Origin: Pacificispira sp040217575
Lineage (GTDB): Bacteria; Pseudomonadota; Alphaproteobacteria; UBA8366; Aestuariispiraceae
DNA length: 64,000 nt
Reading direction: 5' to 3'
Assembly (NCBI GenBank): GCA_040217575.1
Contig: JAVJPW010000008.1
Span: forward strand, 62,001 to 126,000
Shown: positions 1 to 8,100 of the stretch, in pieces
Layout: each line of letters starts with the position of its first letter
Numbering within the stretch: the stretch's first letter is position 1
Made by a program: the position numbers and the translations under genes
The notes under the pieces: generated by a model
The model's input: only the letters and a program-made list of their open reading frames with translations
Databases searched by the model: none
Told to the model about the DNA's origin: nothing

Positions 1-228
1 CCCGCCTATCTGGACGGCTATGCGGCCCTGCCGCTGACCCGCGGGTTGATGGACCACGGCATGTCCCCCGGCGCGGCGATGGCCTTCCTTGTCTCAGGCG
101 GGGTCGTCAGTATCTGGGGCGCAATGGCGATCCTGCCGGTTCTGCGACTGAAACCGTTCACGCTCTATTTACTGCTGGCGGTCGCCGGATCCATGGCCGC
201 GGGCTGGGTCTATGGCGCGATGGTGTGA
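1..228 (+). CDS. C-terminal end of an integral-membrane permease (UPF0718/ArsP-like), truncated by the window
   Basis: An open frame runs in from base 1 and stops with TGA at 226-228, giving the last 75 residues of a membrane protein. The visible part has a polar loop with LPLTRGL, then a hydrophobic segment (GAAMAFLVSGG...IWGAMAIL) and a final helix ending GWVYGAMV. Short loop, Gly/Ala-rich helix with a G-x-A-M-A-F-L-x-S-G motif and a last helix is how permeases of the UPF0718 (DUF318, ArsP-related) family end. The N-terminal helices that would confirm this lie outside the window, so the substrate (organoarsenical, other metal-organic compound or unknown) cannot be stated. Stop is followed 38 bases later by a small lipoprotein gene. 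Confidence 0.6.
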   Translation, partial: PAYLDGYAALPLTRGLMDHGMSPGAAMAFLVSGGVVSIWGAMAILPVLRLKPFTLYLLLAVAGSMAAGWVYGAMV

Positions 229-265
229 TAGACTGGTTTGCGAACCGGACGGAAAGGCCAAGCCC

Positions 266-400
266 ATGACCCGCAGAGACGCAATTCGATTTGCCGCGCT
301 GATCCCGTTGGCCGCCCTGCTGGCCGCGTGCAAGAAGCGTGACGGGGACGAACCCCCGGCGGAGGAGGAAAATTCCATCCTGCGCACCGAAGGGTATTAG
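266..400 (+). CDS. very small lipoprotein (44 aa)
   Basis: The frame opens at ATG 266 after GGAAAGG and encodes 44 residues. It has two arginines (TRRDAIR), a hydrophobic stretch AALIPLAALLAAC whose end is a good lipobox (L-L-A-A-C), then a short charged mature tail (KKRDGDEPPAEEENS...) ending in Tyr. After cleavage at the Cys the mature lipoprotein would be only about 25 residues. An upstream in-frame ATG at 212 would put 18 polar residues before the signal sequence, so 266 is preferred. Function unknown. Tiny lipoproteins of this form are common in alphaproteobacteria and often escape annotation. The gene lies just behind the permease gene and may be cotranscribed with it. Confidence 0.62.
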   Translation: MTRRDAIRFAALIPLAALLAACKKRDGDEPPAEEENSILRTEGY

Positions 401-577
401 GACACCCGCCCGGGACCGGTGCGCGCCGAGCCCCGGCATATTCCGCACAGCCAATCCGGGCAAATCCCACTTAACCAAATCTTAGGGGCCGGTGCCTATG
501 ATGGATGGTACAGGGTGCGCCCTGTCGGCCGTGCATCGGAAGGGCGGCCGATCGCCTTTTCACGGGAACGGTGACGG

Positions 578-1201
578 ATGGAAGACTGGGTTGAACCGAC
601 GAAAGATGAGATCGACCAGGTGGCCGGCCTTGTCCGGTCAAACCGTTGGCAGAACGCCTTCAGCCACGGCGTCGATGACATCAGTTTTCTGGATGACGGG
701 TTCGTGTCGGAAATCCCGGCGCACCAGACGATACTGGATTACTGGACCGCACAGAAGGCGACCCGTCCGGACGGTCTTTTCACCGTGAAGATGGTGAACC
801 CGACGGAGATTCCGTCGATCCTGTCGAATGTGATGCTTCTGGACATCGTCGATGACGGGTTCGACGCCAGGTACCGGGTCTACGGCACCGGCATCGTATC
901 GAAGGTCGGCAAGGACTGGAGCGGCAAGCTCGTATCCGAGATGAACCGGTCGGTCCGGTCCAACCAGGCGCTTTTCTATCGCGGCTGCTATCGTGCGGTT
1001 TTCCTGGAAAACAGGGCGATGTTCACAAAGCATCAGGCGATCAGCTGGCTGGACGCGAACACCTGGCAGCGCCTGATCCTTCCGGTCTACACCGAATGCG
1101 GCGGCACGATGGCAAGGTTCCTTGTCTGCAACATCGCAGAGAAGGGCCGCGCGCTCAGCGCCCACGAATGGACGGTCATGAACCAGACCCGCTATGACTA
1201 G
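578..1201 (+). CDS. PAS_5-type sensory domain protein
   Basis: A 207-residue soluble protein. The middle (residues about 40-160) contains the pattern typical of the alphaproteobacterial PAS_5 family: a leading helix ending in LDYW, ...LFTVKMVNPTEIPSILSNVMLLDI, then DARYRVYGTG, and later strands including TWQRLILPVY and ARFLVCNI. Such proteins are single PAS-fold domains without an output domain; ligand and partner are unknown. The start at 578 follows GGTGACGG. A second member of the same family is at 56134-56607 between pccA and pccB. No operon partner is evident: the gene downstream is on the opposite strand and compositionally foreign. Confidence 0.7.
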   Translation: MEDWVEPTKDEIDQVAGLVRSNRWQNAFSHGVDDISFLDDGFVSEIPAHQTILDYWTAQKATRPDGLFTVKMVNPTEIPSILSNVMLLDIVDDGFDARYRVYGTGIVSKVGKDWSGKLVSEMNRSVRSNQALFYRGCYRAVFLENRAMFTKHQAISWLDANTWQRLILPVYTECGGTMARFLVCNIAEKGRALSAHEWTVMNQTRYD

Positions 1202-1258
1202 CTAGTTAATGCGGGCGAAATGGTAATTCTGTCCTTCAGGCAGTACAGATTTAGAGAC

Positions 1259-2677
1259 TCACATCCGGAATCGGTTTCGCAAAGTCAGGCCAAAAAGGAA
1301 AATTAGGACAACGCCAAGAAGACTCTCTAATACAGATAGCCAGTGGATAATCTCGGGATACTCCGAAGAAGAAAACATTTCATTTAGTGCAACTGAACGA
1401 ATTTCGCGGGTATAAGGAAGAAAGGTAAATATATTAGATAGCGAAAGCCGCATTGATCCCCAAACATCAGGCCTGTCAGCTATTCTATTGAAGACAAAGG
1501 CGAATAGAACAAAGAGGAATAGAAGCCAATAAAATGGCCTAGATGCGCAATAGCCATACCCGGACGAAACCTCGTAGAGGAAATTTGCCACGGCACCAAA
1601 CAAATCGGTTTCGTTACCTCGCTTAGCGCGAAGCTCCATGGCGAAAAAGTTTATCTCCTGTTCATGATCATTCGCGGATTTTGCGATCTCTTTCAGTTTC
1701 CGCACCCTTTCGATAGTGTCTCTCGGGTAGACGTAAAAAAGTGGAAACATCGCTCCAGTGTGAAATGGCCGGAGCGCAATATTTAGCCCTTCTACCGTGT
1801 AACTCGGATTAAAAGCCGCGCCTCGAAAATCTGGCGGACGGGAAAACTTTGAACCATAAAATTCTGCCCCTTCGCTAAACACGCAATGCCGAAAGGACAC
1901 ATCTATCGCATTTCCCGCCTCACCAAGAAAATTGCAATCCACAAATTTTGTGGTTCTCGCAAATTTCGTTCGAGAGAAGGCCACATCATCTTTGAATTTC
2001 GAGGAAGCACATTCTAACTGTAGTTCTAGGCCATTGTTTTCAAATTTCGTTACCCCAAGAAATTCGCAGTTAACTATTGATATTTTGCTCTTCCCTGTAC
2101 CACTAAAACGAAGGTGCGAATCCTGACCTACTTTTGTGTCGCAGATTCCAAGGCCCCGTGTGTCATTTCCGCTAACGTCCAAATCTCCGGCACAATCAAC
2201 CGTTATAATAGTATCCGCAGACTGTTTTGGTATTTTAATAATTGCCGACCCATCAACTTTCCAAATCTCGAATAATGCCTTCTGAACACCATTTTCCAAA
2301 GTCAGAAATAAATCTCCACCAATTTTTCCGATAGAAACGTTAATCTTTTTCTGATCTTGGTTATTAGGACTAAACACAAAATTTCTGATTGTTTCCGTTT
2401 CCGAAAAATCAATATTTCCTATTAGTATACAATCTTTTTCTAAAACCAAGTCTCCATTTACTTTTATTTTTGAGAAGTCTGTACCATGAACAAATCTTCC
2501 GACCAATTTTGTTGATGGGATAAAAGGGAGCGATCTCAGAATTTTTATTGCACCTTCATTGCAATGTTCTGGCATTAGAACCAGATTGTTTCCTGAATTC
2601 TTTTCACACCAAGAAATGTAATCTTGAGGGGAAAGCCCCGATGCTCTTATCAAATCAGCGAATTGGATGTTTGCCAT
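1259..2677 (-). CDS. AT-rich pentapeptide-like membrane protein with two C-terminal helices
   Basis: A long minus-strand gene in DNA visibly richer in A/T than everything around it. Residues about 150-290 have the loose A/N-L/F-x-x-x rhythm of pentapeptide-like beta-helices (SKFKDDVAFSRTKFARTTKFVDCNFLG, then RHCVFSEGAEFYGSKF). A charged helical linker follows, and the C-terminal about 110 residues hold two membrane segments (PFYWLLFLFVLFAFVF and VLESLLGVVLIFLFGL) ending LRNRFRM. The combination of a pentapeptide-like repeat, a YGYC...RP element and two helices ending LRNRFR is a recurrent bacterial architecture of unknown function, possibly channel-like. I place the start at ATG 2677, preceded by CAGGTCG; an ATG at 2716 lengthens it by 13 residues but has no clear ribosome site. 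Composition indicates horizontal acquisition. Confidence 0.7.
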   Translation of the reverse strand: MANIQFADLIRASGLSPQDYISWCEKNSGNNLVLMPEHCNEGAIKILRSLPFIPSTKLVGRFVHGTDFSKIKVNGDLVLEKDCILIGNIDFSETETIRNFVFSPNNQDQKKINVSIGKIGGDLFLTLENGVQKALFEIWKVDGSAIIKIPKQSADTIITVDCAGDLDVSGNDTRGLGICDTKVGQDSHLRFSGTGKSKISIVNCEFLGVTKFENNGLELQLECASSKFKDDVAFSRTKFARTTKFVDCNFLGEAGNAIDVSFRHCVFSEGAEFYGSKFSRPPDFRGAAFNPSYTVEGLNIALRPFHTGAMFPLFYVYPRDTIERVRKLKEIAKSANDHEQEINFFAMELRAKRGNETDLFGAVANFLYEVSSGYGYCASRPFYWLLFLFVLFAFVFNRIADRPDVWGSMRLSLSNIFTFLPYTREIRSVALNEMFSSSEYPEIIHWLSVLESLLGVVLIFLFGLTLRNRFRM

Positions 2678-2863
2678 GAATCGACCTGTTGAAGGATTGT
2701 AATACTGGAGAACCATATCATAGCGGTTACAGTATATGAATTTTCAATCTTTCGTTGGTCTCTTTTTCAGTTTCATTCAGGCAAACAAGTTTGTCCCCGT
2801 TGCCGGTAGTTCACGACTAACGGACACACATTCTCATTATTTTGATGTGTTGGTGGCGAAACC

Positions 2864-3700
2864 TCAGCCGGTCAGCCGGCCACTGCGGAAATCGTCGACC
2901 GCCTGCATCAATTCATCCCGCGTGTTCATGACGAACGGGCCGTACCGGGCGACGGGTTCGGCGATGGGCTTGCCTTCGCCATAGATGAAGGCCGCGCCGT
3001 CCTGCCCGACCGTCAGCGTCAGGTCCCCGCCGCCGTTGAGTTCCGCCAGCGACGGGGCGGTCACCGTCACATCGCGCCCCAGGTTGTCCGTGCCGATGAC
3101 GGCCCCTTCATAGACGGCGATGAAGGCATTGTGGTCCGCAGGCGCCGTCAGCGGGACGGTGGCACCCGCATCCGCGTCGATGCGGATCAGGCGGATCGGC
3201 GTGCGGGTCCGCGCCGGGCCGCTGGTGCCGTCATAGTCGCCCGCGATGGGGCGGACGGTGAACCCGTCCTTTGCCAGTTCGGGGATCGTGTCCGCCGTGA
3301 TGTCCTGATAACCGGCGGGTGCCATCTTGTCGTGGGACGGCAGGTTCACCCACAGCTGAAACCCGCGCATGCGGCCTTCGATCTGTTCCGGCATTTCCGA
3401 ATGGATGATCCCGCGCCCGGCGGTCATCCACTGCACATCGCCGGGGCCGATGATCCCTTCGCCGCCGGTCGAATCGCGGTGACGCAGGCGCCCGTCCAGC
3501 ATCAGCGTCACGGTTTCGAACCCGCGGTGCGGATGGTCCGGGAAGCCGCCGATATAGGCGTCCGGGTCGTCATTGTCGAACCGGTCCAGCATCAGGAACG
3601 GGTCGATCATGTCGCATTGGGGCGTGCCGATCATGCGCGTCAGGCGCACGCCGTCCCCGTCGGAAGTTTCCATGCCCAGAATGGTGCGGGTGATGTGCAT
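2864..3700 (-). CDS. pirin family bicupin protein
   Basis: A 278-residue pirin with its metal site visible near the N terminus: FPDHPHRGFETVTLMLDG supplies two His, then RLRHRDSTG and GDVQWMTAGRGIIHSE give the remaining His/Glu ligands of the first cupin. The second cupin (residues about 150-250) begins IRLIRIDADAGATV, as in family members. Pirins are Fe-binding and include quercetinase-like enzymes and regulatory proteins; the sequence does not distinguish these. The length matches the family. The gene lies alone, tail-first against the AT-rich gene at 1259-2677, with 147 bases of spacer. Confidence 0.9.
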   Translation of the reverse strand: MHITRTILGMETSDGDGVRLTRMIGTPQCDMIDPFLMLDRFDNDDPDAYIGGFPDHPHRGFETVTLMLDGRLRHRDSTGGEGIIGPGDVQWMTAGRGIIHSEMPEQIEGRMRGFQLWVNLPSHDKMAPAGYQDITADTIPELAKDGFTVRPIAGDYDGTSGPARTRTPIRLIRIDADAGATVPLTAPADHNAFIAVYEGAVIGTDNLGRDVTVTAPSLAELNGGGDLTLTVGQDGAAFIYGEGKPIAEPVARYGPFVMNTRDELMQAVDDFRSGRLTG

Positions 3701-3751
3701 TGCCGTGTCGCCTTTGATTAATTCCCCGGGGTCATTGCCCCGTCATAATCC

Positions 3752-4528
3752 ATGAATATAAGGTCCGGTCGGGCCGAAGCCAGCGCATTCAGGGGAAACG
3801 GACTGTTGCCGCCGCAGGATACAATCAACATCACTTTTCGATGCCCGCCCGAATGGGAAGACATCCTGCCGAAACCCGTGGCCGGACGCGACGCCCTGCC
3901 GGACTGGCTGAAGGCGATGCCGGCGACCGCCTTTTCCGGCGCGCTGGACCTAAACGTGCGCACGGTAAAGCAATGCCCGCCCTTCATCGATGCCATGGGC
4001 GGGGGCTGGGTCATGCCGCTTCTGTGCGATGTGACGGTGGGTGCCGGGCTGACATTCGAATGGGACTGGGACCTGCCGCCGGCGACGCTGGACCGGCTGA
4101 CGCGGTCCCCCATCTCCACCCATGTGTCGGCACAGATCCAGGGCGCGCCGTTCGCCGAACCGGGCCTGTCCGCCATCAAGTTCAACAACGCCTGGACGAT
4201 TGAGGTGCCGGACGGCTGGTCGGTTCTGGTGACGCACCCGGCGAACCGCGATGACCTGCCCTTCCGGACGCTGTCGGGCCTGGTCGATTGCGACGCGTTC
4301 AGCCACGGGTTCGTGCATTTCCCGGCGCTGTGGACCGACCCGGACTGGACCGGGACCCTGACGGCGGGAACGCCCGTCGCCCAGATCTGGCCCGTGCCGC
4401 GCGGCAGCACCGCCGCGTTTGAAACACTGACGGGCGACCACGCGGCAAAGGTCGAAGAAACGCTGGACCTGATCGGCGACGAACGCGGCGGATACCGCAA
4501 GAATTTCCGGGCCCGGCCCGACGGATAG
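3752..4528 (+). CDS. DUF6065-like conserved protein of unknown function
   Basis: A 258-residue soluble protein. Its motif order (FRCPPEWEDILPKPVAGRDALPDWLKA, then TVKQCPPFIDAMGGGWVMPL, NNAWTIEVPDGWSVLVTHPANR, DLPFRTLSGLVDCDAF, and AGTPVAQIWPVPR) is the pattern I associate with the DUF6065 family, whose role is not established. That assignment is from memory and not verified. The annotated ATG at 3752 has no obvious ribosome site. A TTG at 3806 preceded by AGGGGA is an alternative start that would begin just before the first conserved strand. The gene is convergent with the glyoxalase gene, with three bases between stop codons. Confidence 0.6.
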   Translation: MNIRSGRAEASAFRGNGLLPPQDTINITFRCPPEWEDILPKPVAGRDALPDWLKAMPATAFSGALDLNVRTVKQCPPFIDAMGGGWVMPLLCDVTVGAGLTFEWDWDLPPATLDRLTRSPISTHVSAQIQGAPFAEPGLSAIKFNNAWTIEVPDGWSVLVTHPANRDDLPFRTLSGLVDCDAFSHGFVHFPALWTDPDWTGTLTAGTPVAQIWPVPRGSTAAFETLTGDHAAKVEETLDLIGDERGGYRKNFRARPDG

Positions 4529-4531
4529 GGG

Positions 4532-4957
4532 TCAGGCCGGCACCGCGTCTTCGGCATATTGCGCCAGGAATTCGGCCGAAGGCGGGATCGGTTTGATGAC
4601 GTCGATCAGCACGCCGTTCGGGTCCTGCGTGATGAAGTGACGCTGGCCGAACGGTTCGTCCCGCAATGCCAGCAGGATCGGCAGGCCGCCCCGTTCCGCC
4701 ATTTCATATTCGCGGTCCACGTCTTCCACTTCGAAATTCAGGATCAGGCCCGCCGTGCGCCCGCGCCCCGCCGCGGGGATCGTCTCGTGCGTGCCGTTCA
4801 GGATCGCCAGATTGACACTTTCATCCTCCGCCGATTGCAGATGGACGTACCAGTCCGCCTCGAACGCGGGGCGGAACCGGAAATGGTCCTGATAGAACCG
4901 CGACGTCCCTGTCACATCGTCGGTCAGGATCACGGGATAATATTGGGTGCAGCGCAT
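4532..4957 (-). CDS. VOC (glyoxalase/bleomycin-resistance fold) protein
   Basis: A 141-residue single VOC module pair: the first half starts YYPVILTDDVTGTSRFYQDHFRF and the second has GLILNFEVEDVDREYEMAERGG followed by HFITQDPNGVLIDVIKP, the usual closing strand. Such proteins bind a divalent metal and act as dioxygenases, isomerases or drug-binding proteins; the substrate cannot be read. ATG 4957 is chosen because GAAAGGA lies nine bases upstream; a longer frame exists but would read through the operator region. The gene diverges from a tetR-type gene, and two dyads fill the gap, so it is probably the regulated target. Confidence 0.85.
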   Translation of the reverse strand: MRCTQYYPVILTDDVTGTSRFYQDHFRFRPAFEADWYVHLQSAEDESVNLAILNGTHETIPAAGRGRTAGLILNFEVEDVDREYEMAERGGLPILLALRDEPFGQRHFITQDPNGVLIDVIKPIPPSAEFLAQYAEDAVPA

Positions 4958-4995
4958 GACTGATGTCCTTTCTCGCTTGCCGGGCTTCATAAATA

Positions 4996-5014
4996 TACAT
5001 ACAGTTTGTATGTA
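4996..5014. promoter_or_regulatory. operator-like perfect dyad (site 1) between the VOC and TetR genes
   Basis: TACATACA-GTT-TGTATGTA is a perfect 8-bp inverted repeat with a 3-bp centre, sitting 39 bases upstream of the VOC start. Its half-site CATACA recurs at 5028. A TetR-type dimer (gene at 5044) is the likely ligand; this is inferred from position and symmetry. Confidence 0.7.
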
Positions 5015-5027
5015 AATGAACCATAAA

Positions 5028-5046
5028 CATACAGGCTGCATGTATG
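5028..5046. promoter_or_regulatory. operator-like dyad (site 2) overlapping the tetR start codon
   Basis: CATACA-GGCTGCA-TGTATG repeats the half-sites of the dyad at 4996-5014 with a wider centre. Its right arm contains the ATG of the TetR gene at 5044-5046. The two dyad centres are 32 bp apart, about three helical turns, compatible with binding on the same face and with autorepression. Confidence 0.6.
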
Positions 5047-5667
5047 CAACAGGAAAATCACCCCTCCCCTTCATCCTCGGACCCCACGCCCCGGCGGCGG
5101 TCCAATCGCGACCGGTCGGAAGAAACCCGCACCCGCCTGATAGACGCGGCGCGGGCGCTGTTTGTCGACCAGGGTTATGCGGAAACCGGCACGCCCGACA
5201 TCGTCAAACGGGCGGATGTGACGCGCGGCGCGCTGTACCATCATTTCACGGACAAGGCGGACCTGTTCCGCGCGGTGGTGACACGCGAGGCCGAAGCCGT
5301 CGCCGCGGACATCGACGCATCCACCGGGGAGGAGGAGAACGTGATCGTCGCCCTGTCGAAAGGGGCGGAAGCCTACTTCACCGCGATGCGGCGGCCCGGT
5401 CGGTGCCGCCTGCTGCTGATCGACGGGCCGGCCGTTCTGGGACTGGACGAAATGGCGCGGATCGACCGGGAAACCGGCGGCGGCAGCCTGCGCGACGGCC
5501 TGGCGGCGGCGGCCGATATCCTGGACCGGCCGGACCTTCCCATCGACGCGCTGGCGGACACGCTTTCGGCCGCGTTCGACCGGGCGGCGCTGGCAATTGC
5601 CGACGGGGCCGACCCGGACCCGTATGTCCGCGCGACGCAGGCGATGCTGCTGGGGATCTTCGAATAG
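5044..5667 (+). CDS. TetR/AcrR family transcriptional regulator
   Basis: A 207-residue regulator. Residues about 25-75 form the TetR DNA-binding domain: RTRLIDAARALFVDQGYAETG, then PDIVKRADVTRGALYHHFTDKADLF, the canonical recognition helix ending in YHHF-x-x-K. The remainder is an all-helical ligand-binding domain, Asp/Ala-rich with no recognisable ligand signature. The divergent glyoxalase-fold gene is the obvious target, and the two dyads in between support direct control. The start codon lies inside one dyad, arguing for autorepression at transcription or translation initiation. Confidence 0.9.
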   Translation: MQQENHPSPSSSDPTPRRRSNRDRSEETRTRLIDAARALFVDQGYAETGTPDIVKRADVTRGALYHHFTDKADLFRAVVTREAEAVAADIDASTGEEENVIVALSKGAEAYFTAMRRPGRCRLLLIDGPAVLGLDEMARIDRETGGGSLRDGLAAAADILDRPDLPIDALADTLSAAFDRAALAIADGADPDPYVRATQAMLLGIFE

Positions 5668-5679
5668 CCGGCGAAACCT

Positions 5680-7479
5680 CTAATTCCGCGGGTCCGGCAG
5701 GGTGAAGGCAACGGTCGTGCCTTCGCCCACCGCGCTGGTGATCCGGAAATCCCCTTCATGCAGGGTCACCAGCGAGCGCGCGATCGACAGGCCCAGACCC
5801 CAGCCTTCGTGCGCCCGGTGGGGGTCCGTCTCACCGCGGATGAAGGGTTCCAGCACATCATGCAGCCGGTCTGCGGGGATGCCCTTTCCGGTATCGATCA
5901 CACGGATTTCGGTCGCGCCATCGACCGCCGATGCTTCGATCCGGATCGACCCGCCGGACGGCGTGTATTTCACCGAATTCGAAAGTAGGTTCAAAAGGAC
6001 CTGCTGGACCGCGCGCCTGTCGCCGAACGCCTGCGGCAGTTGAACCGGAATGGCGGTCGTGATGGTCAGGCCCGACTCGTCCGCGCGATGCTTCAGCATG
6101 GCGACACAGTCGCCCACCGCGCCGGCCAGGTCGAACTTCTCCAGCGTCAGGGACTTCTTGCCTTCTTCGATTTCGGCGACATCCAGGATGTCTTCCACCA
6201 GCGACAGAAGCATTTTGCCACTGGAATGGATATAGCCGGCATATTCCCGATACACGCCTTTGCCGGGCGGGCCGAACATCCGTTGCTGGATCGCCTCGGA
6301 GAAGCCCAGGATCGCATTCAGCGGCGTGCGCAATTCATGACTCATCGCGGCCAGGAAACGGGATTTTGCCCGGTCCGCCTCCCGCGCCTCGCGAAGCGCC
6401 TCGTCCCGGGCACGTTCGGCGGCAACGCGTTCCGTCAGGTCCACGACGTTTACGGGAATGGCGGCGAATTCGGACGGGTCATTCGGAATTGGCATGGAAA
6501 CGATGACGGACAAAACTGCCCCATCCAGCCGGTTATGTTCGGTTTCAACCGCCACCCGTTCGGCCCGGTCCCAGATCGCGCACAACTGTTCCACAAAAAC
6601 GCGTCTGCCGTCGGGACCGAAGACGCGGCCGCGCGCGCGGATCAGCGCATCCTTTGAATCCGCACCATAGAGCAACAGGCAGGCCTGATTCATGTGGGAA
6701 ATGGACACCTGGCGCGCCAGCTTTTCCTGTACCTCCGGGTTCTGACCCAGATAGACCCGAAGATCCCGGACACCGGACTTCCGGATCGTGTTCAGCGTGT
6801 CCAGGACGGCGCGGAAATCCGCGATCCAATACGCCCCGGTCGAACTTTCGAACAGGCGCTCAAACAGCGACTGGCTGTCCTGTTTTTCCCGCTCCAGCCG
6901 CTGACGCCGGTCCTCGCGCGCCAGAAGCAGCCCGCCGACGAAAATACCGGTAAAGATCGCACTGCCCCAGGGTACGATCATCCGCTTCATCAGATCCAGG
7001 CCGAACCAGAAATCCCCGACCAGAAGAAAGCCGGGCGCGGTTAACAGCACCGCCAGAAAGGCACCGATCGCCAGCCGGACCGCATCCGTCTTGTACCAGC
7101 GCATATAGTAAAGACCGCCACCGACTATCGCCGACAGGGTCAGCCCGAACACGCCCGCCAGCGCACCGGCGCCGCCAAGATAGGTCCTGTAAACGCCGGC
7201 CATCACACCGCCGATTACCGCGGCCCAGGGACCGCCGAAGGCCCCGCACAGCACGATGATGGCGTTCCGCTGGTCGACAATCACACCTTCGGCTACGGGA
7301 ATTTTGACATACATGGACCCGATCGCGACCAGCCCGAAAAACAGTCCCAGGACCAGCTGGCGGCTGGCACTCTTCCAAGGTCTTAGCAGATCGATCAGAT
7401 AGGAATAGCCGACAATCAGAACAACAAAGATGGAAATGTTGTTCAGCAGCAACAGGAAAACGTCGAAGTTCCCGCCCAT
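5680..7479 (-). CDS. membrane sensor histidine kinase with LytS-type (5TM) sensor and PAS-like region
   Basis: A 599-residue kinase. Residues 1-190 contain about five to six membrane helices with RNAIIVLCGAFGGPWAAVIGG, resembling the 5TM-LYT sensor module. Residues about 205-345 form a PAS-like region (HMNQACLLLYGADSKDAL... to NVVDLTER), followed by a short coiled coil. The phosphoacceptor is His at about residue 381 in FLAAMSHELRTPLNAILGFSE. The ATPase domain shows the N box (LLNLLSNSVKYTPSGG), G1 (VIDTGKGIP) and G2 (GWGLGLSIA). It is a HisKA-class membrane kinase; no response regulator is adjacent, so its partner is elsewhere (an orphan kinase). Signal unknown. Confidence 0.9.
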   Translation of the reverse strand: MGGNFDVFLLLLNNISIFVVLIVGYSYLIDLLRPWKSASRQLVLGLFFGLVAIGSMYVKIPVAEGVIVDQRNAIIVLCGAFGGPWAAVIGGVMAGVYRTYLGGAGALAGVFGLTLSAIVGGGLYYMRWYKTDAVRLAIGAFLAVLLTAPGFLLVGDFWFGLDLMKRMIVPWGSAIFTGIFVGGLLLAREDRRQRLEREKQDSQSLFERLFESSTGAYWIADFRAVLDTLNTIRKSGVRDLRVYLGQNPEVQEKLARQVSISHMNQACLLLYGADSKDALIRARGRVFGPDGRRVFVEQLCAIWDRAERVAVETEHNRLDGAVLSVIVSMPIPNDPSEFAAIPVNVVDLTERVAAERARDEALREAREADRAKSRFLAAMSHELRTPLNAILGFSEAIQQRMFGPPGKGVYREYAGYIHSSGKMLLSLVEDILDVAEIEEGKKSLTLEKFDLAGAVGDCVAMLKHRADESGLTITTAIPVQLPQAFGDRRAVQQVLLNLLSNSVKYTPSGGSIRIEASAVDGATEIRVIDTGKGIPADRLHDVLEPFIRGETDPHRAHEGWGLGLSIARSLVTLHEGDFRITSAVGEGTTVAFTLPDPRN

Positions 7480-7602
7480 GCGTTATAGCCCCGGCCTTTT
7501 CTATGCCAAGTTCCCACCTCGCCAAGGATGATACACAAGTATTGGAGCAAGTACCATGCGAGCAGCGTGCGACCTTTGGTCTGGCCCGCAGGCATTATGG
7601 CG

Positions 7603-8097
7603 CTAACCGCCCTCAAAAAGAGTAAGGCGGCCCTTCGAACGCCGGGTTCGTGCCTTCAGAACGGCGGGCTTCAGGGCCGGATCCGACCGAATCAGATCAT
7701 TGGAAAGGCGGTCCGCGTCATCCAGCCTGCCGCATTCCAGAAGCGCGCGCAGCCACAAAAGGCGATCTTCCGCCCCCGCAGCACCGCCCCGGTCCAGCCG
7801 TGCCAGCAGCCTTTCGGCCGACGGCCATTCCCCCGTCTGAAAATGAAGCCGCGCGCGTTCCGCCGCCGCACCCGGATAGGCCGCGTCCGCCCGCAAGGCG
7901 CGGTCCAGCCAATAGGCCGCATCCGACGGCCGACCCGTGCGATTCAGGAAAATGGCATAGTTGAAAGCGGCCTGAGGACCGGCGCCCCTGGACGAAGCGA
8001 CCTTCTTGAACAGACGGTCCGCCTTGTCTGAATCCCCGGACTGATACGCGGCGACGGCATCGCGCAATTGCGCGGCGATCCGGTCCGCCGCGACCAT
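7603..8097 (-). CDS. tetratricopeptide-repeat protein downstream of secA
   Basis: A 164-residue helical protein whose first half follows the TPR pattern: AVAAYQSGDSDKADRLFKKVAS, FNYAIFLNRTGRPSDAAYWLDRAL, then ARLHFQTGEWPSAERLLARLD. The conserved G/A/Y/A positions point to three or four repeats. There is no signal peptide, so it is probably a cytoplasmic scaffold. It directly follows secA: the secA stop is at 8101-8103, and GTG 8100 and ATG 8097 lie immediately after it, so translation is probably coupled. I chose ATG 8097; GTG 8100 is equally possible. Role in secretion is suggested only by position. Confidence 0.75.
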   Translation of the reverse strand: MVAADRIAAQLRDAVAAYQSGDSDKADRLFKKVASSRGAGPQAAFNYAIFLNRTGRPSDAAYWLDRALRADAAYPGAAAERARLHFQTGEWPSAERLLARLDRGGAAGAEDRLLWLRALLECGRLDDADRLSNDLIRSDPALKPAVLKARTRRSKGRLTLFEGG

Positions 8098-8100
8098 CAC

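Noticed and set aside
2820..2860. ACACAT...ATGTGT inverted repeat as terminator of the pirin gene
   Set aside because: Arms of six bases with a 13-base loop and no T run in the needed direction are too weak.
5016..5705. A 229-codon frame overlapping tetR in another frame
   Set aside because: Gly/Arg/Pro-rich shadow; the TetR HTH is in the 5044 frame.
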